Below are positions 1 to 5,272 of a stretch of 5,704 nucleotides of DNA, piece after piece. Position 1 is the stretch's first letter. Every line of letters begins with the position of its first letter. The notes under the pieces are model-generated. The model was not told the DNA's origin, did not search any database, and worked only from the letters and a program-made list of their open reading frames with translations. Position numbers and translations under genes: made by a program. This DNA is from Flavobacteriaceae bacterium (GTDB taxonomy: Bacteria > Bacteroidota > Bacteroidia > Flavobacteriales > Flavobacteriaceae), in contig JAQWYU010000278.1 of assembly GCA_029253805.1 (NCBI GenBank), positions 1 through 5,704 of the forward strand, in the 5' to 3' direction.

Positions 1-201
1 TTATTAGGTAATCATTTTTACACTTCAATATATTTGAACGCAGAAGAAAATCAATTAATAAGTATGGATGGTACAACATTTAATCTTTCTTCAGAAAATG
101 CTGAGGATTTAACTGATGAGGTCATCTCGTTAGTTAGTGGGATGTATTTTGGCAAAAAAGAATTTAATGCGTTTAAAGAACTAAATAAAACTAAACCATA
201 G
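1..201 (+). CDS. C-terminal part of an unrecognised protein (5' end outside window)
   Basis: Frame 1 is open from the first base to a TAG at 199-201, giving 66 residues of a C-terminus. The piece starts LLGNHFYTSIYLNAEENQ, has an acidic, Asn/Glu-rich middle and ends in a lysine-rich ELNKTKP tail. There is no transmembrane segment, no cysteine and no motif I can assign to a family. Composition and codon use match the neighbouring genes, and the frame is a better candidate than the antisense open frame over the same bases, which has no Flavobacterial-type leader. It is separated from the next gene by 88 bases holding that gene's own promoter, so the two are probably not one operon. Function unknown; the call rests on the open frame and protein-like composition only. 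Confidence 0.6.
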   Translation, partial: LLGNHFYTSIYLNAEENQLISMDGTTFNLSSENAEDLTDEVISLVSGMYFGKKEFNAFKELNKTKP

Positions 202-244
202 GCATATCTTCTTCTTTCAATTTTGCTATTTCTAAACCTCTTAA

Positions 245-273
245 TTAGGTTAAACACTTATTTCTTATATTTG
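245..273 (+). promoter_or_regulatory. Flavobacterial-type promoter for the TPR gene
   Basis: A perfect TAnnTTTG -7 box (TATATTTG, 266-273) lies 16 bases before the ATG at 290. At the expected -33 distance there is only an imperfect TTA/TTAG (245-248) in place of TTG, with an 18-base spacer. The predicted start of transcription, about seven bases after the box, leaves a leader of only about ten bases. The segment around it is almost repeated upstream of the pseudogene at 5273. Confidence 0.55.
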
Positions 274-289
274 GGTAAAATAACTTATT

Positions 290-1309
290 ATGAAGAATAT
301 TCTATTCACACTCGCTTTACTTGTTTCTTTTAGCTCTTTTGGGCAGGCTAATATATTAAACATCAAAAACCCCAATACAACCAAAAACCTTAATACAGAA
401 GAGAAAGATGAATTTAATCCAAATGAAACAGCTGAACGATTAAGTAAAAAAGAAGAGCAAAACATTGAAAGATTCAGAGCTGCACAAGATAGAGGGCTTT
501 CAAGATTCGATTTATTAGACTATGACGGGGCTATTGTGGACTTTACAAAAGCTATAGAAATTATTCCTAATATACCTTATCCTTATTACTATAGAGGTCT
601 TTCAAAGGCTAATTTAGACGATTATAATGGGGCAATAAGGGACTTTACAAAAATTATAGAGCTAGATCTATATGATCATTTTGGCTGGAATCATGGTGGA
701 ATTCCTAAATTGTATGGTGATGTTTATTACGAGAGAGGCAATATAAAATTTATTTTAAAAGACTACAATGGCGCTCTTACTGACTTTTATCAAGCTGGCG
801 GTATAGATCCTTCTAATGTTTATGCTGTACTATGGATAGGCCATACAAAAAATGAATTAAAAGACCATAATGGAGCTATAAAAGCTTTTAATGAAGTGTT
901 AGATATTGGAAATGCTAAAGAATTTGTAGAAGATATAGAATATTATTATACAAGAGGTATTGCAAAATTTGAATTAGAAGATTATTCCGGAGCATTAACA
1001 GAATTCACTAAAGTGATAGCGCTTGACCCTAATTATGATTATGCTTATGCACAAAGGGCTAGGTGTCATTATGCTGTTAATAATTTCCAAAAAGCAATAA
1101 TTGACTCTTCAAATGCTATAGAATTAAATCCAACATATGGTTATTACTATTATCTAAGAGCTTGGCATAATCATAAACTAGGTGAGAACTTAAATGCTTG
1201 CACTGATATTAAAAAAGCAATTGAGCTAGATATTACAATAGGAGGATATGAATATGATGAGGGATTTGATATACTTGCAGCCTGTACTCAAAAAATTGAT
1301 GGAAAATGA
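290..1309 (+). CDS. Exported tetratricopeptide-repeat (TPR) protein
   Basis: 339 residues. Residues 1-18 form a typical signal peptide (basic MKN, hydrophobic LFTLALLVSF, then SSFG before Gln19), so the protein is probably periplasmic or outer-membrane associated. A polar, Asn/Glu-rich linker (about 20-60) is followed by about seven TPR units at roughly 62-94, 98-127, 144-177, 178-207, 217-249, 250-283 and 284-315. The units show the helix-A/helix-B pattern, e.g. YYxRGxxKxxLxDYxGAIxDFTKxIELDP. The second and third are separated by an insertion with a WNHGG loop. TPR solenoids bind proteins or peptides; no catalytic domain is fused, so partner and role cannot be read. The start is fixed by the signal peptide and by the promoter just upstream. 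Its TGA overlaps the ATG of a small reading frame (ATGA), and the gene is convergent with the lipoprotein gene, 76 bases between stops. Confidence 0.9.
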   Translation: MKNILFTLALLVSFSSFGQANILNIKNPNTTKNLNTEEKDEFNPNETAERLSKKEEQNIERFRAAQDRGLSRFDLLDYDGAIVDFTKAIEIIPNIPYPYYYRGLSKANLDDYNGAIRDFTKIIELDLYDHFGWNHGGIPKLYGDVYYERGNIKFILKDYNGALTDFYQAGGIDPSNVYAVLWIGHTKNELKDHNGAIKAFNEVLDIGNAKEFVEDIEYYYTRGIAKFELEDYSGALTEFTKVIALDPNYDYAYAQRARCHYAVNNFQKAIIDSSNAIELNPTYGYYYYLRAWHNHKLGENLNACTDIKKAIELDITIGGYEYDEGFDILAACTQKIDGK

Positions 1310-1339
1310 AAAAAAGAGTATTTGATTTATTTTTTATTA
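1302..1339 (+). repeat. 38-base direct repeat, copy A
   Basis: Bases 1302-1339 match 4857-4894 at 37 of 38 positions: 28 identical bases (1302-1329), one mismatch (t at 1330 against a at 4885), then nine identical bases. It covers the start codon and first codons of the small membrane-protein family. Identity at the DNA level across wobble positions indicates a recent duplication or gene conversion, not convergent coding. Confidence 0.8.
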
Positions 1340-1383
1340 ATGAGGTTTTCCTGAGTATTATATTAGCCAACCAAATCTACTAG
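1306..1383 (+). pseudogene. Truncated copy of the small membrane-protein gene found at 4861
   Basis: An ATG at 1306 overlaps the TGA of the TPR gene in an ATGA arrangement and opens a 25-codon frame to TAG at 1381-1383. Its first eight residues, MKKRVFDL, are the same as those of the intact gene at 4861-5025, and the DNA is identical there; residue 9 differs (F against I) and residues 10-11 match (FI). From residue 12 the two diverge completely: the intact gene continues into a hydrophobic helix, this one into NEVFLSIILANQIY and stops. I read it as a 5' fragment left after a recombination or deletion at the end of the TPR gene. It could instead be translated by coupling to the TPR gene as a 25-residue peptide, which the sequence cannot exclude. 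Confidence 0.5.
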
Positions 1384-1385
1384 TA

Positions 1386-2567
1386 TTAGCACCCAAACAA
1401 CTTAATATCGGCTACCAATTTTAACAACTCGTTGTCACCCGCTTTGGAGGAAAGAAATAATGCTGGATTTGAAAAACTATATTTATAGGAAATGTCTAAA
1501 TAGAGATCTGGGAATCCGTCTTTGTCGATGTCTCCAGTCCATATAATCTGAATCATTGCATCATCAAAATGATCTTGCTTCAAGAAAATTTGTTCAATAC
1601 TCATTCCGTTCTTGATACCTGTTATTAACATTTTATAGTCTTTTACCCGACCATACTCATCTAACGTTCCTGATGCCTTAATGGTATTGTCTCCCAACTG
1701 CATCGATTCACCAGGTAATAATCTATTTTTTAGTCCTTTATAGGAGTTAATTTGTATGTTTTCAGGAATTTCAACTCCTGCTATGAGCAGCATAGGATCA
1801 TTATTATAGCCTTCACAATAAATCTTTATTCTGCTCATTTCTTCTTCTTCATCAACCACCGGACTGTGTATCGGTTTCATTTTTAGTTTCGTTTTGTAAC
1901 ACGTAACACTGTTGTCTTTGTTATTACGAAACAATCCTACCCAAGTCTTACTCTCTATTGTGGAATCTAGATCCTCTGAAGCGTACAAAGTGGGTAAAAT
2001 GATAAAAATACTATCTGAAATACTTGAATTTGGGATTTTAGTAGCAAGCCCATCTTCTATAATATTAATTTCTTCAACTAACATCATTTTTATTACTACA
2101 TCATAATCTTGTTTAAATCCCCATCTTAGCAAGTCATGTTTTTCTGCTTGGTAGAATATATCAAAGTATTTATTTTTGTATTTTGTATTTATTCCTAGGC
2201 CAAAGTTAGATGATGTATCGTCAATTAATAACTTGTATGATTCGTCTTTTACGTATGAAAAACTATAGTCTATACCTTTTTCGTCTTTAAAATTGTAGTA
2301 AAATAAATCTCCTTCGTCTGTACTTATAAATTTAGCTCTTACATGATTGTATGTTGCTTTTAGTTTTTCGATTTGACTAATTTTAGCATCATTTGTTTCT
2401 TCTTTGATAGTGATTTTTTCTTGCTGTTGAATTACTTTTTCCGCTGATAGTTGTTTAATTTTCTTTTCTAATTGAAGAACTTTTGGATCTTTGTCATTTT
2501 TACCTGTGTTATTTTGGCAAGCAATTAAGGTCACTAGGAATACTATAACTGGGATTATTTTTTTCAT
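1386..2567 (-). CDS. Lipoprotein with coiled coil and C-terminal Asp-rich (Ca-binding-like) loop
   Basis: 393 residues. The N-terminus MKKIIPVIVFLVTLIAC is a lipoprotein signal with lipobox LIAC (residues 14-17); Cys17 would be lipidated and the protein anchored to the inner or outer membrane. Residues about 27-70 are Lys/Glu/Gln-rich with heptad-like spacing and probably form a coiled coil. The middle (about 75-330) is a long region I cannot assign. Near the end, GDIDKDGFPDLYLD (Asp346, Asp348, Asp350, Asp354) is an EF-hand/FG-GAP-like DxDxDGxxD loop followed by a segment in the style of beta-propeller or XAC2610-like proteins; the last residue is Cys. The loop suggests calcium binding, by inference. 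The start is fixed by the lipobox. It is convergent with the TPR gene and 156 bases downstream of the DUF2071 gene in the same direction. Function unknown. Confidence 0.85.
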   Translation of the reverse strand: MKKIIPVIVFLVTLIACQNNTGKNDKDPKVLQLEKKIKQLSAEKVIQQQEKITIKEETNDAKISQIEKLKATYNHVRAKFISTDEGDLFYYNFKDEKGIDYSFSYVKDESYKLLIDDTSSNFGLGINTKYKNKYFDIFYQAEKHDLLRWGFKQDYDVVIKMMLVEEINIIEDGLATKIPNSSISDSIFIILPTLYASEDLDSTIESKTWVGLFRNNKDNSVTCYKTKLKMKPIHSPVVDEEEEMSRIKIYCEGYNNDPMLLIAGVEIPENIQINSYKGLKNRLLPGESMQLGDNTIKASGTLDEYGRVKDYKMLITGIKNGMSIEQIFLKQDHFDDAMIQIIWTGDIDKDGFPDLYLDISYKYSFSNPALFLSSKAGDNELLKLVADIKLFGC

Positions 2568-2647
2568 TTTTTATGTATTGTTAACTTCTCTATTATGGTT
2601 AGTGCGGAAATTAGAATTACTGAATTTCCGATTAAGCATATAGCCAT
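2564..2647 (-). CDS. Possible hydrophobic 27-residue micropeptide coupled to the lipoprotein gene
   Basis: Reading from an ATG at 2647-2645 behind an A-run, a frame begins MAICLIGNSVILISALTII and ends in a basic KLTIHKK tail. Its TGA (2566-2564) overlaps the lipoprotein ATG (2567-2565) as ATGA, the classic geometry of translational coupling. It would form one short membrane helix with a lysine-rich end. An in-frame TAA lies three codons upstream of the ATG, so the frame is not the tail of something longer. Such short frames arise often by chance in AT-rich leaders, and no homologue is known to me, so confidence is low. Confidence 0.2.
   Translation of the reverse strand: MAICLIGNSVILISALTIIEKLTIHKK
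2605..2630 (-). repeat. Perfect 8-base inverted repeat in the lipoprotein leader
   Basis: CGGAAATT (2605-2612) and AATTTCCG (2623-2630) are exact reverse complements around a 10-base loop, 37 to 63 bases upstream of the lipoprotein ATG. It could be an operator or an RNA hairpin in the leader. It has no U-run after it, so it does not look like a terminator. It lies inside the possible micropeptide frame. Confidence 0.45.
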
Positions 2648-2723
2648 TTTTTTTATTTATTGTAAAGACAAATCAAAAGATTTAGTGGACTTGGTTTAAA
2701 GAGATTGAGTAACATAACTTGTA

Positions 2724-3470
2724 TTAATTATAGCTATTATTGTAGCCTTTTTTTTCTTTTTTATACTTTTCCCAAGCTATTACTTTTACTCCTTTTGAGT
2801 ATTGAATTTTGTTCGGTTCGTTTTTAATTAGTTTGTCAAATCTTTTGTAATTAAATTCTAAATTCTCTATGTTAATTTCACTAATTGGCCATTCCAAATG
2901 ATGAATTTCAAATTCGTTAATTGACTTTTCTGTGTCTTGAAAAAGAGCATACCTTTCAGTAAGCCATTTGTCCAATTCTGTTTTTTCTGTGATTCTTTTT
3001 CCAATCGTAAACTGAATATTTAATTTGTCATTAAATTCAGAGTTATTGGATTCATAATAGTTTTCACCACGTTTGATTTCAGAAAATCTATAGGGGAGTT
3101 CAGACATTCCTTTGGCAATTTTACAAGATAAACTTTTCCCCCCTTCAATGCTCAAAAAATAGACCCCTGTTTTGTTATTTGATTTAACATAAGTTCGTAT
3201 ATTAATTTCATCAAAATTCGAAATTGGAGGAAAAGATGGGAAGTTTTTAGGCCTTATCTTTTCCATTGAAAAAGCAACAACCGAAATCCAAGGTTTTCCA
3301 TCGAAAAGGTCAATTTTTAGTTCTTTCGGAACAAATTTTTTCAATTTGGATAATTCCACCTGCCAATGAAGAAATATTGCACTATTCCACTCCTGATAAA
3401 ATTTCCAACTTTCAGTCGGCATTTCCCAAGGTCTATGTTCTGAGGTATTTAATATCTCTCGGATTGTCAT
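2724..3470 (-). CDS. DUF2071 / YqjF-like family protein
   Basis: 248 residues, no signal peptide or membrane helix, so cytoplasmic. It has the sequence landmarks of the DUF2071 family (COG3361, Bacillus subtilis YqjF type) in order: HRPW at 12-15; a QEWNSAIFLHWQV segment at 26-38; DLFDGKPWISVVAFSM at 54-69; FDEINIRTYV at 86-95; GVYFLSIEGG at 102-111; and LPYRFSEIK at 125-133. The length agrees with the family (about 240). The biochemical role of this family is not established; YqjF is often listed as a hypothetical protein. The C-terminus is lysine-rich and low in complexity. The start at 3470 places HRPW at the usual distance from the N-terminus and follows an AT-rich leader (ataaaataaa). 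No TAnnTTTG box is visible upstream. It stands alone: the lipoprotein is 156 bases downstream, and the gap upstream is 316 bases. Confidence 0.85.
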   Translation of the reverse strand: MTIREILNTSEHRPWEMPTESWKFYQEWNSAIFLHWQVELSKLKKFVPKELKIDLFDGKPWISVVAFSMEKIRPKNFPSFPPISNFDEINIRTYVKSNNKTGVYFLSIEGGKSLSCKIAKGMSELPYRFSEIKRGENYYESNNSEFNDKLNIQFTIGKRITEKTELDKWLTERYALFQDTEKSINEFEIHHLEWPISEINIENLEFNYKRFDKLIKNEPNKIQYSKGVKVIAWEKYKKEKKGYNNSYN

Positions 3471-3622
3471 TTTATTTTATTCTAATTGTACATAACTATT
3501 CTGTTTAAGCTTTTATACGTTTGATTTTATTAAAGTTAGTAAATAATTATTGACATAGAACGTCTGTGAGGACATTCGCAAGTGAGCAGAAAACTAGCTA
3601 TAAAGTTTATATGACTTAAGTT
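3471..3622. other. Upstream part of the 316-base gap, with a GC-shifted patch
   Basis: The 316 bases between the DUF2071 gene and the secreted protein gene contain no complete gene. The first part (3471-3550) is plain AT-rich leader of the DUF2071 gene. Bases about 3550-3597 (including gaacgtctgtgaggacattc) have about 46% G+C, far above the surroundings, and do not code for anything recognisable. TATAAA-g-TTTATA (3599-3611) is a small AT palindrome. The remainder holds the decayed gene tail and the inverted repeats listed separately. The GC-shifted patch looks like a foreign or conserved intergenic element. Confidence 0.4.
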
Positions 3623-3718
3623 TTAATTACATTCAGTTTCTTCAAAATTATCCTTTTCGTTATTATATTTAATACATTTTTTTAAATTTAATAAACAATT
3701 ACCGTGCGCTATTTTACA
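3623..3718 (-). pseudogene. Relic of a paralogue of the adjacent secreted protein (C-terminal tail only)
   Basis: On the minus strand a frame of 31 residues runs from a stop at 3721-3719 to a TAA at 3625-3623 without any Met. Its last 19 residues read KKCIKYNNEKDNFEETECN and align without gaps to the C-terminus of the gene at 3787-4665 (QKCLEYDDEKEDFVETDCE): 9 of 19 identical, with both cysteines, the Tyr, the EK pair, Phe and ET conserved, and several D-to-N or D-to-E changes. The stop codons align as well. Similarity fades about ten residues further upstream. This is best explained by a tandem duplication of the secreted-protein gene followed by loss of everything but the tail. It is not expressed as a protein in any obvious way. 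Confidence 0.65.
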
Positions 3719-3782
3719 TTACTATTTTTAGTTGTTTCATTTTATCACAATAACCATAATTGTTTATAGTCATTGTTAGCGC
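3706..3782. repeat. Nested inverted repeats just downstream of the secreted-protein gene
   Basis: An outer pair GCGCTA (3706-3711) / TAGCGC (3777-3782) encloses an inner hairpin ACAATAAC (3747-3754) / GTCATTGT (3769-3776). In RNA from the minus strand the inner stem is eight pairs including one G-U. It begins four bases after the TAA of the gene ending at 3787. There is no U-run, so it is not a standard intrinsic terminator. It may be a repetitive intergenic element of the kind that borders accessory genes in Bacteroidetes; that is inference. Confidence 0.4.
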
Positions 3783-3786
3783 CAGT

Positions 3787-4665
3787 TTATTCACAGTCAG
3801 TTTCAACAAAATCTTCTTTTTCATCATCATACTCCAGACATTTCTGTTTTATTAAAATCATCTCATTATTGATTACTTTATGAGTAGCATTCATATGACT
3901 TCTTCCTGCACAACATTGATTGTGTTCGTAAATTAGTTTTGCGTCATTGTCAAATTCCAAAGAAGTTCCACTAAAATTACTTTTTAAATATTGATCAGAA
4001 TTAGGGTTTCTCAAAATGAAGATACTCGAGGTATTTGGACCTGAATAACTTGCTTCAAAGACTGAAAAATCTTCAACTCCATCAAAGTTATAATCTCCAA
4101 TATTTATGTTATCTGTCCCAAATAATTGACAATCTAATTCAATAGTTTGGATTAATCTATCAGTCTTTTTTTCAAAAATTTTAACTCCTGATATTCTAGC
4201 ATAAAAATCTCCCTTTTTCTTAGTTATAATGGTTTTAAAATAATGTTCTTTCGTAGATTTTGACTGAAGTAATTCTTTACTTTTCCATTCAAAACTGTCT
4301 CCGTAATCAACATCAAATTCTTTGTGTAATAAAATTTGATAAGTTTTTGATTTGTCAGATTTAATCCAAATCCCTTTGATTTCGTTCTTATTTTCTTCAA
4401 AATTTTCAAAAACTAATGTTGCGGTATTATTTCCTGTATTGTCTTTTTCAAAAAGATTCAGTTTACCATTTTTAAGTTTTCCATTAATTGTAATTGGGCT
4501 ATCATAATTATCGTAAGCATAATAAGCTAATGATACTCCATCAATGTAATGGTACATCACTAATGTAATTGGAAAATTTCCTAAATAGCCTGAATAGCTT
4601 GATTGGCTTTTTCCAGAAACTGTAAAAAGAAGTAACAGTATTAATATGCTGAGTCTCATTCTCAT
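3787..4665 (-). CDS. Secreted two-domain protein with XAC2610-like C-terminal domain
   Basis: 292 residues. Residues 1-21 (MRMRLSILILLLLFTVSGKSQ) are a signal peptide with a Flavobacterial-type KSQ end, so the mature protein is periplasmic or secreted. Residues about 24-114 form a beta-rich domain (YSGYLGNFPITLVM, GVSLAYYAYDNYDSPI, IKGIWIKSDKSK) often seen N-terminal in Bacteroidetes envelope proteins. Residues about 170-292 resemble the XAC2610-related family: LIQTIEL, then an Asp-rich loop DYNFDGVED (191-199) that probably binds calcium, an ifilrNP strand, CCAGR (251-255) and a Cys-containing tail. XAC2610 of Xanthomonas is the immunity inhibitor of a lysozyme-like effector; whether this protein inhibits anything is unknown. 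ATG 4665 is chosen over the in-frame ATG at 4659 for length; either leaves a working signal. It is divergent from the small membrane-protein gene, and a relic of a paralogue lies downstream. Confidence 0.85.
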   Translation of the reverse strand: MRMRLSILILLLLFTVSGKSQSSYSGYLGNFPITLVMYHYIDGVSLAYYAYDNYDSPITINGKLKNGKLNLFEKDNTGNNTATLVFENFEENKNEIKGIWIKSDKSKTYQILLHKEFDVDYGDSFEWKSKELLQSKSTKEHYFKTIITKKKGDFYARISGVKIFEKKTDRLIQTIELDCQLFGTDNINIGDYNFDGVEDFSVFEASYSGPNTSSIFILRNPNSDQYLKSNFSGTSLEFDNDAKLIYEHNQCCAGRSHMNATHKVINNEMILIKQKCLEYDDEKEDFVETDCE

Positions 4666-4720
4666 TTAATTGTTGCTTACGTTTGGATAAACACACTTGT
4701 ATTTAGCCACATTATGTTTT

Positions 4721-4728
4721 CAAAAATA
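4721..4728 (-). promoter_or_regulatory. Possible -7 box of the secreted-protein gene
   Basis: On the minus strand TATTTTTG (4728-4721) fits TAnnTTTG exactly and lies 55 bases upstream of the ATG at 4665. The nearest TTG (4757-4755) is 26 bases away, outside the usual 17-23 spacing, so the -33 element is weak. A leader of roughly 50 bases would result. Confidence 0.4.
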
Positions 4729-4856
4729 ATATTAATTAAATTTAGTATAATGTACAACTAATCTTGCAATTTATATACAATGCTTCAATCAATAAAATTA
4801 AAAGTAACAAGAGTTAGGATATTTAATTTGGATTGTTATTAAAATTATATTTATAT

Positions 4857-4894
4857 GAAAATGAAAAAAAGAGTATTTGATTTAATTTTTATTA
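4857..4894 (+). repeat. 38-base direct repeat, copy B
   Basis: Partner of 1302-1339 (37 of 38 bases identical). It spans the start and first eleven codons of the intact small membrane-protein gene. The identity begins at the G four bases before the ATG at 4861, which supports that ATG as the family's start. Confidence 0.8.
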
Positions 4895-5025
4895 TTATTT
4901 CAGCTTTAATATTAGTTGTATTTTCAGAATATTATTTTTTGAAAAAGAATATGGCTTTTTCGTTTATACCTATTTTAATGGCATATTATTTAGGGCAGTT
5001 TTCCCATATTAGGCTCAAGGAATAA
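4861..5025 (+). CDS. Small two-helix membrane protein, hypothetical
   Basis: 54 residues from ATG 4861 (56 if the in-frame ATG at 4855 is used). The start at 4861 gives MKKRVFDL, the same start as the truncated copy at 1306, and is preceded by an A-run. Two hydrophobic segments can be seen: about residues 6-22 (DLIFIIISALILVVF) and 33-47 (FSFIPILMAYYLGQF), separated by a short basic YYFLKKN loop, with a basic RLKE tail. It would sit in the inner membrane as a hairpin. Similar short MKKR...FIPI..AYYLGQ proteins are, as I recall, common hypothetical proteins in Flavobacteriia; no function is known. It stands alone: divergent from the gene to its left, with its own terminator to the right. No convincing promoter was found: a TAATTTG (4824-4830) is one base short of the consensus spacing. 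Confidence 0.7.
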   Translation: MKKRVFDLIFIIISALILVVFSEYYFLKKNMAFSFIPILMAYYLGQFSHIRLKE

Positions 5026-5049
5026 TTGAAAAATACTACTTAACAACTT

Positions 5050-5067
5050 CGAACTTTCGTAAGTTTG
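5050..5067 (+). other. Small hairpin before the terminator
   Basis: CGAACTT (5050-5056) pairs with AAGTTTG (5061-5067) around a TCGT loop, seven pairs with one G-U. It lies nine bases before the terminator stem, so the two form a tandem in the 3' untranslated part of the small membrane-protein transcript. It may protect the RNA end or be incidental. Confidence 0.35.
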
Positions 5068-5075
5068 GGTCATAA

Positions 5076-5113
5076 AGGGAATTACAGAAATGTAGTTCCT
5101 TATTTTATTTATT
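5076..5113 (+). terminator. Intrinsic terminator of the small membrane-protein gene
   Basis: AGGGAATTACA (5076-5086) pairs with TGTAGTTCCTT (5091-5101) in eleven consecutive pairs (two G-U) closed by a GAAA tetraloop (5087-5090), followed by the T-rich attttatttatt. It begins 51 bases after the TAA at 5025. This is the clearest terminator in the window. Confidence 0.8.
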
Positions 5114-5227
5114 GTACACTTTATTACTGTATTCACTCCTATTATACATAATTCTAATTCCGTTAATAATTACTGTGTTTTATATAGAATTGGTCTTTTA
5201 AAACTATGTATTATAGCTTGTCTTGGA

Positions 5228-5255
5228 TTGCTTTTTTTTAAAATCATTATATTTG
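5228..5255 (+). promoter_or_regulatory. Flavobacterial-type promoter of the pseudogene
   Basis: TTG (5228-5230), a 17-base spacer and TATATTTG (5248-5255) match the Flavobacterium TTG-N17-23-TAnnTTTG pattern exactly. It lies 17 bases before the place of the lost start codon. The core TTATATTTGGGT and the following TAACTTATTA are also found before the TPR gene at 290, so the two promoters are related. It may still fire although the gene behind it is broken. The 114 bases between the terminator and this promoter hold nothing I can support. Confidence 0.65.
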
Positions 5256-5272
5256 GGTTTAACTTATTAATT

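Noticed and set aside
235..251. Terminator hairpin after the first partial gene (AACCT/AGGTT)
   Set aside because: Only five pairs, no following T-run, and it overlaps the promoter region of the next gene.
51..465. Two minus-strand open frames (51-257 and 265-465)
   Set aside because: They lie antisense to the partial gene and the TPR signal-peptide region, and lack recognisable protein features; they are shadows.
1341..1355. Terminator between the convergent TPR and lipoprotein genes (AGGttttCCT)
   Set aside because: A three-pair stem is too weak, and no T-run follows on either strand.
1912..2106. Plus-strand open frame inside the lipoprotein gene
   Set aside because: Antisense to a confident gene, no promoter or leader, low-complexity Ser/Ile composition.
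2670..2683. Hairpin AAATC/GATTT as terminator of the DUF2071 gene
   Set aside because: Five AT-rich pairs with no U-run after it in the transcript direction.
3266..3508. Plus-strand open frame over the start of the DUF2071 gene
   Set aside because: Antisense to well-conserved family motifs; no protein family features.
3706..3782. Integron attC site
   Set aside because: The nested inverted repeats recall an attC fold, but the core boxes do not fit RYYYAAC/GTTRRRY and no integrase is visible.
4224..4409. Minus-strand open frame inside the secreted-protein gene
   Set aside because: Same strand but another frame of a confident gene; lysine-rich composition typical of AT-rich shadows.
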